Shown piece after piece: positions 1-9,015 of a stretch of 64,000 nt of DNA. Location of the stretch: contig JAGUVW010000026.1 of NCBI GenBank assembly GCA_020062665.1, positions 1 through 64,000 on the forward strand, given 5' to 3'. How positions within the stretch are numbered: the stretch's first letter is position 1; each line of letters opens with the position of its first letter. The DNA is from Pseudomonadales bacterium (GTDB lineage Bacteria > Pseudomonadota > Gammaproteobacteria > Pseudomonadales > Ketobacteraceae). The position numbers were made by a program, and so were the translations under genes. The notes below the pieces were generated by a model. It was given only the letters and a program-made list of their open reading frames with translations. It ran no database searches and had not been told where the DNA came from.

Positions 1-176
1 GACCCGCCGGCCCGCAGAATCGCGTTGGCCGTGGCCTCGGCGGTGTCCAGGCGGATATCCGAGCACACCACCCGGCCGCCCCGCCGCGCCAGTTCGTGGG
101 CAAAGGCGGCACCAATACCGCTGCCGGCGCCGGTAACAACGGCGGATGCGCCCTTCGAAGCTTTATTGCCGAACAT
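1..176 (-). CDS. Short-chain dehydrogenase/reductase, N-terminal fragment
   Basis: The gene starts with ATG at 176 and runs off the left edge, so only about 58 residues are visible. They hold the start of a Rossmann fold: the glycine-rich cofactor motif TGAGSGIG at residues 15-22, and an acidic residue after beta-2 (VVCSDIRLD), which in this superfamily usually favours NAD(H). The substrate cannot be told from the fragment. It is divergent from a TetR-family gene, with a perfect palindrome in the gap, so it is probably controlled by that regulator. The family call is safe; the reaction is unknown. Confidence 0.85.
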   Translation of the reverse strand, partial: MFGNKASKGASAVVTGAGSGIGAAFAHELARRGGRVVCSDIRLDTAEATANAILRAGG

Positions 177-228
177 GCAGACTCCCGGTGAATACAAAAC
201 AGCCAGAAAACCAAGCAACCGCTTGATC

Positions 229-248
229 GTTACATCGAATGATGTAAC
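229..248. promoter_or_regulatory. Perfect palindrome, probable TetR-family operator
   Basis: GTTACATCGAATGATGTAAC is an 8-bp perfect inverted repeat (GTTACATC/GATGTAAC) around a 4-bp spacer. It lies in the 115-bp gap between the divergent SDR and TetR genes, 43 bp before the TetR start. TetR dimers usually bind palindromes in such gaps, and repression of both genes is the simplest reading. This is seen in sequence; binding is inferred. Confidence 0.65.
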
Positions 249-291
249 ATTATTAATCCGACTCTTTGTTCGGATTCAATTCGGAACCGCC

Positions 292-936
292 ATGCCCAGA
301 AAGCCCACCCAGAAGCGCGCCAAAGCCACCGTAGAAGCCATCCTCGAAGCCGGATTCATCTGCGTGGCGGAACGGGGTGCCGACGACACCACCACCCGCC
401 ACATCGCCGACAAGGCGGGCATCAGCGTGGGATCGCTGTACGAATATTTCGCCAACAAGGAGCAGATTTACACCGCCATGAACCAGCGTTTCGTGGATGA
501 AGTGGTGGCGATGATCCAGCCCCGCGCGGCAGAGCTTGTTCGGATGTCCATCGAGGACATGGTGCGCAATCTGCTGGAAGGCTTCCGGGAATTGCTGAGT
601 CGCAACAACGACCGCTACCTCAAATCCGTGCGCTCGGCCATCCGCATGGACAGCAAAATCAGTTACGGCCCGGTGAACAAGATCCTGGGGGAACTGGTGA
701 TGCAACACCTGCTGCACCACCCGGAGAATCTGCAGGTGCGGCGTATTCCCACCATGACCTACATCTTTATCAACGGCGGAATATTCGCGCTGATCCGCCA
801 CCTGTCCGACCCCAGTCCGCCCATCAGTTTCGACGAACTGGTGGACGGACTGGCGGTGATGGTGGGGCATTACGTGGCGCAGGAACGGCTGATCCTAGCG
901 GAAATGGCGGCACAGCCCGCACCAGCCCCCGCCTGA
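292..936 (+). CDS. TetR/AcrR-family transcriptional regulator
   Basis: This is a 214-residue regulator. The N-terminal helix-turn-helix lies at about residues 10-55 (motif TTRHIADKAGISVGSLYEYF, then NKEQIY), typical of TetR/AcrR. The remaining helical part would be the ligand-binding and dimerisation domain. The reading frame is open upstream to 25, but ATG 292 is chosen because MPRKPTQKRAK is a normal family N-terminus and it leaves the palindrome at 229-248 in the promoter. The likely target is the divergent dehydrogenase plus its own gene. The ligand is unknown. Confidence 0.88.
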   Translation: MPRKPTQKRAKATVEAILEAGFICVAERGADDTTTRHIADKAGISVGSLYEYFANKEQIYTAMNQRFVDEVVAMIQPRAAELVRMSIEDMVRNLLEGFRELLSRNNDRYLKSVRSAIRMDSKISYGPVNKILGELVMQHLLHHPENLQVRRIPTMTYIFINGGIFALIRHLSDPSPPISFDELVDGLAVMVGHYVAQERLILAEMAAQPAPAPA

Positions 937-1047
937 TACCGGCTGTCGCCGCAGCCATGGACAGAGTCCGGCCGGGGCTCTTAAGCTGGCGTCCCTGCAA
1001 GCAGTGGCACGGGCCCCCGCCCGTTGGCCGTGAGGACTTCATTCCCT

Positions 1048-2595
1048 ATGTCTGCCCATTTCAACCCGCTGCACCCCCACCACCGGATCGGCCTGCTGGC
1101 CTGTCTTGTGCTGCTGGTGCTGACACTGACCGCCTGCAACGACAATCAGCCTCCGGCCGATTCCGCCAGCCCTGCAAGCGACACCGCGCCGGCGGCGGAA
1201 CCGCCTGCCCCGGAGGCACCCCCCAGCCCGCTGGTGGAAAAGCTGCTGCAGCAGGAATACCACGATGACCTGGACGCCATGCTGGCGCGGGGCATGATCC
1301 GGGTGGCGGTCACCCACAGTAAAACCCATTACTTCATCGACAAGGGCCGCCAGTACGGCCTCAACTCGGAAACCCTGCACGCCTTCGAGAATCACCTGCG
1401 CCAGCGTTACAAAACCCAACTCAAGGGCCGTTCCCTGTCGGTGGTGCTGATCCCGGTACGCCGCAACCAGCTGTTCAGTGTGCTGGAAAGCGGCCATGCC
1501 GAAATGGCGGTGGCCAATCTCACCATCACCGACGCGCGGATGAAACGGGCGGACTTCACCCAGCCGACCCTCCGCAATGTCAGCGAGATCCTGGTGTCCG
1601 GCACCCACGTCACGGCGCCCGATTCCGTCGAAGCCCTGTCTGGCAAACGGGTGGTGCTGCGCAAGAGCAGCTCGTTCCACCACCATCTGGAAGAAATCAA
1701 CGCTGGCCTGACGGCAGCGGGCAAGCCGCCGATCATCATTGTTCCCGCCGATGAATATCTGGAAACGGAAGACCTGCTGGAAATGCTCGACGCCGGGCTG
1801 ATCGAATACACCGTGGCCGACGCCCATATCGCCGGGCTGTGGGCCAAGGTGTTCGCCAACATCCGGGTGCATCCGGAACTGGTGATCAAGAAAGACCGCC
1901 AGATTGCCTGGGCACTGCGCAAGGGCACGCCGCAGCTGATGGCAGAAGCCAACCGGTTCCTGAAAAGCCACCGCGTCGGCACCCAGTTCGGCAACGTGCT
2001 CAGGCAGCGTTACCTGGAAAACCCCTACTGGGCGAAACGGGCGCTGGAACAGGGCGAACTGTCGAAGTTCACCAGCGTGGCCGAGCTGTTCCGCAAGTAC
2101 GCCGATCAATACCAGTTCGACTACCTGATGCTGATCGCCCAGGGCTACCAGGAGTCCCAGCTGGATCAGAACCGCCGCAGCCCGGTAGGTGCCGTCGGCA
2201 TCATGCAGGTGATGCCCAAAACGGGCAAAGCCATGGCGGTGGGGGACATTCACCAGCTGGAGCCCAACATTCACGCCGGCACCAAGTACATGCGTACCCT
2301 GATCGACACCTATTTTTCCGATCCCGAGATCGACGACATGAACCGGGTGCTGCTGGCCTTTGCCGCCTACAACAGTGGCCCCACCCGGCTGCAGAAACTG
2401 CGTCGGCGCACCGCCAAGGCGGGCCTCAATCCCAATGTATGGTTTGGCAATGTGGAGCACACAGTGGCCCGCCACGTGGGACAGGAGCCAGTGCGCTATG
2501 TGGCGAACATCGCGAAGTATTACGTGGCATACCGGCTGGCACACCAGCAGTTGCAGGAAAAGCAGGCGCGCAAATCCAGCCTGGCCCTGCGCTGA
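1048..2595 (+). CDS. Membrane-bound lytic murein transglycosylase, MltF-like lipoprotein
   Basis: This 515-residue protein should cleave the glycan strands of peptidoglycan, leaving 1,6-anhydro ends, from the inner face of the outer membrane. The N-terminus is a lipoprotein signal with lipobox LTAC (hydrophobic run LLACLVLLVLTL). A Pro/Ala-rich linker follows. Next comes a family-3 solute-binding-like domain (about residues 75-325), then an SLT domain with the catalytic Glu in GYQESQLD and the motif GAVGIMQVMP. This two-domain layout is that of MltF. ATG 1048 is preferred over an in-frame TTG at 1024. The gene is convergent with the large PBP gene, with only 9 bp between their stops. Confidence 0.85.
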   Translation: MSAHFNPLHPHHRIGLLACLVLLVLTLTACNDNQPPADSASPASDTAPAAEPPAPEAPPSPLVEKLLQQEYHDDLDAMLARGMIRVAVTHSKTHYFIDKGRQYGLNSETLHAFENHLRQRYKTQLKGRSLSVVLIPVRRNQLFSVLESGHAEMAVANLTITDARMKRADFTQPTLRNVSEILVSGTHVTAPDSVEALSGKRVVLRKSSSFHHHLEEINAGLTAAGKPPIIIVPADEYLETEDLLEMLDAGLIEYTVADAHIAGLWAKVFANIRVHPELVIKKDRQIAWALRKGTPQLMAEANRFLKSHRVGTQFGNVLRQRYLENPYWAKRALEQGELSKFTSVAELFRKYADQYQFDYLMLIAQGYQESQLDQNRRSPVGAVGIMQVMPKTGKAMAVGDIHQLEPNIHAGTKYMRTLIDTYFSDPEIDDMNRVLLAFAAYNSGPTRLQKLRRRTAKAGLNPNVWFGNVEHTVARHVGQEPVRYVANIAKYYVAYRLAHQQLQEKQARKSSLALR

Positions 2596-2604
2596 GCAGC
2601 GACG

Positions 2605-5600
2605 TCAGCGCGCCGGTTCGACAGCGGCCTGTACCGGCGCCACGGATTGCAGCGGAGGCGCCGGATCTGCTGCCGCCTCCACCGCGTCGGGCCCGGCCGG
2701 GACATCCACCACCGCCGGCACCCCGTCATGGAAGTACTCGGTGGGGAAATGCTCCTCCCGCAGGGCCGCCTGCTGCAGATGGGGTTCCAGAATCGGCGCC
2801 ATGCCTTTGAGCACCTGGGCCGGCAGCGCCGAGGTGAAGCGGAAGTCCTTGGCTGCATCCCCTGGCACAAACGCAGTCAGCGTGCCGAAGTGATGATCCC
2901 CCAGATAGAACACCAGGGTAGCCGTGCGGCTGAGCGCCCGGGATTTCACCTTCTGCCCGCCGCTGGTCACCACCAGGCGGTTGTCGCCGGTTCCCGTCTT
3001 GCCGCCCATGTTGAGCGCTGAACCATCCGGCCGCTTGAAGGCACCCTGCAGGCGCCGGGCAGTGCCATTGGTCACCACTTCAGCCAGCGCATTCTTGAGG
3101 GCATAGGCCACGGCCGGGTTCATCACCACCTCGGCCTTGGAGGGGGGCAGCACGACGTGGGTTTCATAGGGTGTGTACTCGGCAAACGCCAGCCGGGTGA
3201 TGCGCTGGGCCGGCATGCGCTCGCCCCCGTTCATGATGATGCCCATGAACTCTGCCAGCGCGGCTGGGCGATCGCCGGAACTGCCCAACGCGGTGGCCAG
3301 GGACGGCACCAGATGCTCGAATGGAAAGCCCAGCTGGCGCCAGCGCCGGTGCAGCTCGGTGAAGGCCTCGACCTCCAGCATGGTGCGAACGCGGCTGTCG
3401 CGGGCGTTCTTGGCCTTGGTGCGCAGCAGCCAGCCGTAGACCTGCTGGCGCTCATCCACGCTTTCTGCCAGCGCCATCGAGAACGTGGCCTTTTCATTCT
3501 GGAACAGATACCCCACCAGCCACAGTTCCAGCGGGTGCACCCGGGCCAGGTAACCCTGATCCTGCAGGTTGTAGCGATCGGGGCCATAGCGTTCGTACAG
3601 CCGCTCCAGCGCCTTGCGCTCCATGGGCTGGTGCGCCATTTCCCGCTGCATGAAGGCGACAAAATCCTCCACGCTGGCCGCCGGATACAGGGCGCGATGA
3701 ATCACCGCGGCCCGCACCGGTGTCAGCTTCAGGCCGGACAGGAAGGTTTCCTCCCGCTCCGCTGTGGTCTTGCCGGCGTATTTGGTCCAGAAGCGCGCCA
3801 GGAACTGGGTGCCCTCGCGATCCACAAAGCGGGCCAGCACTTCGCGCCGGCGGGGGTCGTTGTCGTCCCGCCGCACGGCATCCAGATCACTCCACTGCTG
3901 GTGGGTGATGTAGCTGACGATTTCCCGCAGCATACGCACGAACGGCAGGTTGATGGATTCCTGCAGGGATTCCCGCACGGTGGGGATGCGGATGTTGTCT
4001 TCGCGCTTGAAGTTATTGAAGGTGTGGGCGCCGCCGCCGGTGTAGAACACTTCGGCGGGGCTGGCGGAATAGCGCCGGTCGAGCGCCGCTGCCAGCAGCT
4101 CATCGAGGGTCAGCGCCGGATTGGCCTGCAGCTGTTCCAGCACCCAGCGGGTCAGCACGTCGGTATCGGCCTGCAGCTGTTCGCGGATGACCTCGCGGGT
4201 CTGGCCGCTGTGCTGCTCATGCAGCTCGGCGATGACTTCCAGGTAGGTCGCCAGCACCCGCAGTTTGGCGGTGGAACCCAGCTCCAGCTTGCTGCCTTCA
4301 TTGATATCGAAAGGAATGTCGGTGTTGTCGGTCTGCACCCGCACCCGGTTGCCCTCCGGCGTGCGCTCGAACAGGGTGAAGCTGTAGCGCAGATCCCGGC
4401 TCTGGCCGGGCCGCAGCAGATACTCGCCCACCAGGCCGTTCTTCTGCGCCACAGCGGGATCCTGCAGGCTGCGCAGGTGGGCGGTAACCTGATCCTGCAG
4501 GTCTTTCTGCAGGGTGGAATTCACGCTCAGATCCAGCCGGTCGAGGTCGTACAGGGACACGTCCAGGAGGGTGGACAGCCGGCTGCGCACCATGTTCACG
4601 CCTTTGTTGGTCTCCGCCGGCACCACCGCAGGATTCTGGCGGAAGTTGCGGAAGAACAGGGCCTGGCCGAGCGCCGCCTCCATCAGACGGGACGAGATCA
4701 CGCCCTTGCGTCCCAGCAGGCGCAGGTGGGAATCGATGAGCTGGGCCAGATCTTCCCGGTTCTGCACCAGGTAATAGGACGGCCGGCGGTGGGCGATCAT
4801 CAGCGCCATGGTCTGCCGCAGGGCCAGGCCCTGACGATTCAGCTCGACGCCGCGGGCGTCTTTCAGCTGCAGCAGGCGGTTGACCTCGTTGATGTCCGCC
4901 CCGAACCAGACGAACAGGCCGTCGCTGATGCCATTCACCTCGCCAAACCCGGGCGCGGCGGACAGCGGCACAGTGTTGAGGTAGTCCAGCACCAGCTGGC
5001 GCCGGGCCGGCATGGTGTCCACCCCGTTCTGGTACACGCGCACGCTGGCCGACACCATCTGGCGCAGCTTTTCTTCTGCCGAACCGGTGACGCCGTTCTC
5101 GGAATGACGGAATTTTTCGATCTGGGTAGCCAGGGTGCTGCCGCCCATGGAGGGGGTATCCAGATTGATCACGTCACCCACCTTGAACAGGGCGGCCTTG
5201 ATGAAGCGGCCCCAGTTCACCGTCGGATTGCGGCGGGGCGTGGCGCTGTCCAGCAGCTTGCGATCTTCGATATAAAGCAGCGACCGCACCATCAGGTTGG
5301 GAATATCTTCGAAGCGGGCGTAGGTCTGACGCGGATAGCGGAAGTCGTACATCACCTGCTGCTGGCTGTCGATGATGGCGAGTCCGGCCTGGGTCTTTTC
5401 CCGGTAGGGAGGATAGAGGCTGGATTCCACATAGCGGAGCATTTCCGGCGACATGCGCGCCTGGCGCTCGATGATGTAGCCATTGGCCAGCAGCTTGTCG
5501 AGCACCGAAGGCAGCCGCACGTAACCCAGGCGCTGGTCGAAAGGTCCCTTGAGGGGATAGAGAACCGCGTCGGAACGGCCCTCTTCCAGCGTGAACTGCA

Positions 5601-5925
5601 TCTGGCGGGCGTACCCTGGCAGCCAGCGCGACTGCAGGTACGAGGTCTTGCCTTCCCAGTAAAGCAACCCCAGCAGCACGATCATTAGCAGCAATAACAG
5701 CAACATCCAGCGCAGAGCGCGGCGTCTCCGGCGCGGCGGTGGCGGCAGCACCATGCCAACCCGATCCGCAGGAATAGCGACGATGGGATCCTCGAAGGGG
5801 CCTGTGGGGTCGACTATGTCATCGGTGGGAAGGGTGGCAAGGGGAACACTGGCTTCAGAATCGAAGTAAGGCTGCGAGCCCATACAAGGACTTGGCGTCT
5901 CCGACACGCGGGTTTGGCTGGACAT
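2605..5925 (-). CDS. Large bifunctional class A penicillin-binding protein
   Basis: The protein has about 1106 residues. A proline-rich cytoplasmic tail is followed by a single membrane helix (LLLLLLMIVLLGLLYW). The glycosyltransferase-51 domain has EDRKLL, TVNWGRF and GGSTLATQIEK. The transpeptidase domain has the SxxK motif in GSTAKLR, SxN in SIN (QESINLPF) and KTGT (GGKTGTGDN). All catalytic motifs are present, so both glycan polymerisation and cross-linking are expected. It is longer than PBP1a/1b because of insertions between the domains. ATG 5925 (MSSQTR) is preferred; an in-frame ATG at 6015 would add 30 residues. It is divergent from pbpG. Confidence 0.85.
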   Translation of the reverse strand: MSSQTRVSETPSPCMGSQPYFDSEASVPLATLPTDDIVDPTGPFEDPIVAIPADRVGMVLPPPPRRRRRALRWMLLLLLLMIVLLGLLYWEGKTSYLQSRWLPGYARQMQFTLEEGRSDAVLYPLKGPFDQRLGYVRLPSVLDKLLANGYIIERQARMSPEMLRYVESSLYPPYREKTQAGLAIIDSQQQVMYDFRYPRQTYARFEDIPNLMVRSLLYIEDRKLLDSATPRRNPTVNWGRFIKAALFKVGDVINLDTPSMGGSTLATQIEKFRHSENGVTGSAEEKLRQMVSASVRVYQNGVDTMPARRQLVLDYLNTVPLSAAPGFGEVNGISDGLFVWFGADINEVNRLLQLKDARGVELNRQGLALRQTMALMIAHRRPSYYLVQNREDLAQLIDSHLRLLGRKGVISSRLMEAALGQALFFRNFRQNPAVVPAETNKGVNMVRSRLSTLLDVSLYDLDRLDLSVNSTLQKDLQDQVTAHLRSLQDPAVAQKNGLVGEYLLRPGQSRDLRYSFTLFERTPEGNRVRVQTDNTDIPFDINEGSKLELGSTAKLRVLATYLEVIAELHEQHSGQTREVIREQLQADTDVLTRWVLEQLQANPALTLDELLAAALDRRYSASPAEVFYTGGGAHTFNNFKREDNIRIPTVRESLQESINLPFVRMLREIVSYITHQQWSDLDAVRRDDNDPRRREVLARFVDREGTQFLARFWTKYAGKTTAEREETFLSGLKLTPVRAAVIHRALYPAASVEDFVAFMQREMAHQPMERKALERLYERYGPDRYNLQDQGYLARVHPLELWLVGYLFQNEKATFSMALAESVDERQQVYGWLLRTKAKNARDSRVRTMLEVEAFTELHRRWRQLGFPFEHLVPSLATALGSSGDRPAALAEFMGIIMNGGERMPAQRITRLAFAEYTPYETHVVLPPSKAEVVMNPAVAYALKNALAEVVTNGTARRLQGAFKRPDGSALNMGGKTGTGDNRLVVTSGGQKVKSRALSRTATLVFYLGDHHFGTLTAFVPGDAAKDFRFTSALPAQVLKGMAPILEPHLQQAALREEHFPTEYFHDGVPAVVDVPAGPDAVEAAADPAPPLQSVAPVQAAVEPAR

Positions 5926-6083
5926 GGGGGATTCGGTCTGACTTGACTGGAAACAGTCGGCGGTGACGAAAATAGAGTTCGCACCGTGATTGCACTGTTT
6001 ATTGCGCAAAATCATACTAGAATCTCTTTATCAAAAGTAGTCAGCACCCGGTTTCCATTCCACTGTTTTGCGAGATTTTTTCT

Positions 6084-6992
6084 GTGTCGATCCGTTGCAT
6101 CCTGTTCAGCCTGCTGGTTTTGTCGACATCCCTGGTTCATGCCCAGCCCGTCAAACCCGATCCCACCAAACTCGACCTGGCCTCGGTGAATGCCCTGGTG
6201 CTGGATCTGCAGACCAATGACGTGCTCTATACCCGCAATCCGGATGCGGTGGTGCCGATTGCGTCAGTCACCAAACTGATGACGGCGATCGTGACGCTGG
6301 AAGACAAGACCGAGCCGCTGGATGAGTGGATCGCGGTGGATATTTCTAAAGACCACTATCTGAAGGGTGTGTTCTCACGGGTGCGCATCAAAAGCGAACT
6401 GCAGCGCAAGGACATGCTGCTGCTGACCTTGATGGCGTCGGAAAACCGTGCCGCCGCCACTCTGGCCCACCACTACAGCAAGGGTTACGAGGCGTTCGTG
6501 GCCGCGATGAATGCCAAAGCCAAGGCCCTGGGCATGACCAAGACCCATTTCGTGGAGCCCACCGGCATTTCTGAACTGAATGTGTCCACCGCGCGGGATC
6601 TGGCCAGGCTGGTGCAGGCCTCTGCCAAGTATCCGTTGATCAACGAACTGAGCACCACACCGAAGAAAGACCTGCGTTTCCGCAAGCCCAATCACACCAT
6701 GGCGTTCTACAACACCAACCCGCTGGTGCGCGCCAACAGCTGGGACATCGCCATGAGCAAGACCGGTTTCATCAACGAGGCGGGGCGCTGTCTGGTGATG
6801 AAAGCGGATGTGAAGGATCGCAAGCTGGCCATCGTGCTGCTGGATTCCTTCGGCAAGCGTTCCCACTTCGGTGACGCCAACCGGGTGAAGCGCTGGCTGG
6901 AAACCGGCAAGGGCGGCAGTGTGCATCCGTCCGCCAAGGCCTATGTGATGCGCAAGGAAAAGGCGCTGGCGTCGCTCCACAAGCCGTCGTGA
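6084..6992 (+). CDS. pbpG: D-alanyl-D-alanine endopeptidase (PBP7 type)
   Basis: This 302-residue periplasmic serine peptidase of the S11 family trims peptide cross-links in peptidoglycan. A signal peptide ends at about residue 20 (LVHAQP). The active-site motifs are all visible: SVTK (SxxK, in VVPIASVTKLMTAIV), SEN (SxN, in MASENRAAA) and KTG (MSKTGFINEAG). Length and spacing fit PbpG rather than DacA, which is longer. The start is GTG at 6084. The gene is divergent from a class A PBP, so this stretch is a cell-wall locus. A rho-independent terminator follows. Confidence 0.9.
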   Translation: MSIRCILFSLLVLSTSLVHAQPVKPDPTKLDLASVNALVLDLQTNDVLYTRNPDAVVPIASVTKLMTAIVTLEDKTEPLDEWIAVDISKDHYLKGVFSRVRIKSELQRKDMLLLTLMASENRAAATLAHHYSKGYEAFVAAMNAKAKALGMTKTHFVEPTGISELNVSTARDLARLVQASAKYPLINELSTTPKKDLRFRKPNHTMAFYNTNPLVRANSWDIAMSKTGFINEAGRCLVMKADVKDRKLAIVLLDSFGKRSHFGDANRVKRWLETGKGGSVHPSAKAYVMRKEKALASLHKPS

Positions 6993-7003
6993 TTGTTCCG
7001 CGC

Positions 7004-7031
7004 GGGGCCGCCGTCCGGGTGGCCCCTTTTT
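7004..7031 (+). terminator. Rho-independent terminator after pbpG
   Basis: A 6-bp perfect GC stem (GGGGCC at 7004-7009, GGCCCC at 7021-7026) with an 11-nt loop is followed at once by TTTTT. It lies 11 nt after the pbpG stop codon and separates pbpG from the convergent phosphatase gene. Confidence 0.8.
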
Positions 7032-7043
7032 GCTTTCTGTTCT

Positions 7044-8981
7044 TCAAGTTCCTATCACGCCCCCATCGTCTTTTGTGATCACCACCGTGGTTGAGCGTGG
7101 CCGGCTGACGCCGTCGCTGGCCGGGAAACTCAGGCCTGGATGCTGCACGTTGATCCACAGTGTGCGCTGATCCGGCGTGAAGGTGATGCCGGTGATCTCG
7201 CAGCCGCGAGGCCCCACCAGAAAACGGCGCACTTCGCGGCTGGCCGGGTCGGCGCACAGCAGCTGGTTGCAACCCATGTTGCGGTTGTGGGGTTCGCTGT
7301 CGCCGTAGTCGGTTTCGATCCACAGGCGTCCTGCCGCATCGAACGCGAGCCCATCCGGTGAGGAAAAAATATCGCCGTTGATGGTGCCGGCCAGGTTCGG
7401 CGCCACCGGCTGACCATTCGCATCCCGCGTGCCCGCGTTTTCCCCCGCCAGCAGAAACACATCCCACTCGAACTCGGTGGCGGTGGGATCGGCGTTCTGT
7501 TCCCGCCAGCGCAGGATGTGCCCGTGCAGATTGTGGGCGCGCGGATTGGCAGCGTCCACCTGATCGGCTTCACGCAATTCATTGTTGGTGAGGGTGACGT
7601 AGACCTCGCGGCTCCGGGGATGCACAGCGACCCATTCCGGGCGATCCATTCTGGTCGCTTGCACGTGATCCGCCGCCAGACGGGCGTTCAGCAGAATGTA
7701 CGCCTGATCGGGAAACCCGTTGGCGGGCGTCAGGCCGTTTTCACCCACCTGCAATGCCCGCCACTGGCCGGTGCCATCGGCGTTGAAACGCGCGACGTAG
7801 AGCGTGCCTTCATCCAGCAGATCGCGATTGGCCGTTTTGCTGGTTGGATTGAAACGCCCCGCCGGAACGAACTTGTAGATGTATTCGCCCTTGCTGTCGT
7901 CGCCGGAGTAGAACGCCATGCGGCCATCCTCCCCCAGTGACGCCACCGCACATTCCCGGCAGAAGCGGCCCAGGGCGGTGCGCTTGACCGGCTGGCTGGC
8001 GGGATCGAAGGGATCGATTTCCACCACCCAGCCGAAGCGGTGGGGTTCGTGCACCTGTCCGCCGAAGGGTTGGGCAGGATCCGGCGTGGCGTCGAAGCGC
8101 GGATCGGCAGTGTCCCACTGGTATTTTTTCGGGTCGCTCTGGTTGGGCAGGTGATAACGCGCGTGGGAGGGCCGTTGGGCGTGATCGGCTTGATCGCGGT
8201 TCACAAAGTAGATGTGCCAGTTTTCCTCGCAGGCCAGATAGGTGCCCCAGGGCGTGACACCCATGGCGCAGTTGTTGAGAGTACCCAGCACAACGGTGCC
8301 GCTGGGATCGCTGGCGGTTTTCATGTGTTCGCTGCCGGCGAGGGGGCCACGGATCGCCATCGGCGTCATCGCGCTGATGCGCCGGTTGTAGCGAGATTCC
8401 CCCACCCGCTGCCACTGACCGCTGGCGTCCTGACGGATTTCGATGATGCTGACGCCGTGGGCGGCCTGCTCCTTGCGCACTTCATCGAGCGGACGTTTGC
8501 CATCCTGACGGGTGAAGCCGTTGGGATGCAGGGTGGCATTGACGTATTCGTGGTTGATCACCAGCAGGCCGTGGCGATTGGGATCGTCGGGAAACGGAAA
8601 GAAGTGCATGCCGTCGTGGTTGTCGCCGGCCTGCTGCAGTTGCGCCTGCCAGTCGTCGCTGGCGTCGGGCCTCCAGGCAGGGGCACCGGGCAGCACCGGA
8701 TCACCCCAGGAGAAAAACGGCCGCGCGCTATAGCCTTCTGCCACCACCACCCGGTCGAAACGGGGATCGGTTTGCGGCGCCACGCTCTTGAAGCCGAGCA
8801 GGCTGCTGGTGCTCGCAGGACGCGGTTCGTTCACGCAACCGGCCACACCGCCGAACAGGCCGAGCAGCGACAGCCCGATGCCGCCCTTGAGCAGATCGCG
8901 CCGGCTGGCCAGGATCTGGCTGAGGGTCGGGTTGGCGCTGGGATTGATGACGATGTCGGTGGGAAACTGGGGCATGGGCAA
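7044..8981 (-). CDS. PhoX-family alkaline phosphatase (DUF839), Tat-exported
   Basis: The protein has 645 residues and a twin-arginine signal (SRRDLLKGG at about residue 26, then a hydrophobic stretch ending in a Cys). PhoX enzymes are metal-dependent phosphomonoesterases exported folded through Tat. The PhoX features visible include repeated acidic loops, EPHRFGWVVEIDPFDP and CRECAVASLGEDGR. It lies 34 bp after tonB and in the same direction as the receptor, phytase and tonB genes. That suggests it removes phosphate from organic esters in the same uptake pathway. A GAGG ribosome site precedes ATG 8981; ATG 8975 is also possible. Confidence 0.85.
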   Translation of the reverse strand: MPMPQFPTDIVINPSANPTLSQILASRRDLLKGGIGLSLLGLFGGVAGCVNEPRPASTSSLLGFKSVAPQTDPRFDRVVVAEGYSARPFFSWGDPVLPGAPAWRPDASDDWQAQLQQAGDNHDGMHFFPFPDDPNRHGLLVINHEYVNATLHPNGFTRQDGKRPLDEVRKEQAAHGVSIIEIRQDASGQWQRVGESRYNRRISAMTPMAIRGPLAGSEHMKTASDPSGTVVLGTLNNCAMGVTPWGTYLACEENWHIYFVNRDQADHAQRPSHARYHLPNQSDPKKYQWDTADPRFDATPDPAQPFGGQVHEPHRFGWVVEIDPFDPASQPVKRTALGRFCRECAVASLGEDGRMAFYSGDDSKGEYIYKFVPAGRFNPTSKTANRDLLDEGTLYVARFNADGTGQWRALQVGENGLTPANGFPDQAYILLNARLAADHVQATRMDRPEWVAVHPRSREVYVTLTNNELREADQVDAANPRAHNLHGHILRWREQNADPTATEFEWDVFLLAGENAGTRDANGQPVAPNLAGTINGDIFSSPDGLAFDAAGRLWIETDYGDSEPHNRNMGCNQLLCADPASREVRRFLVGPRGCEITGITFTPDQRTLWINVQHPGLSFPASDGVSRPRSTTVVITKDDGGVIGT

Positions 8982-9015
8982 CCTCGGGGGTTACAGGGTG
9001 AACGGGGCGAATCGG

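Noticed and set aside
1039-2544. 501-codon open frame on the minus strand
   Set aside because: Shadow of the MltF-like gene; no ribosome site or domain.
3157-5688. 843-codon open frame on the plus strand
   Set aside because: Antisense to the class A PBP gene, whose catalytic motifs are all intact; the long frame is a product of high GC content.
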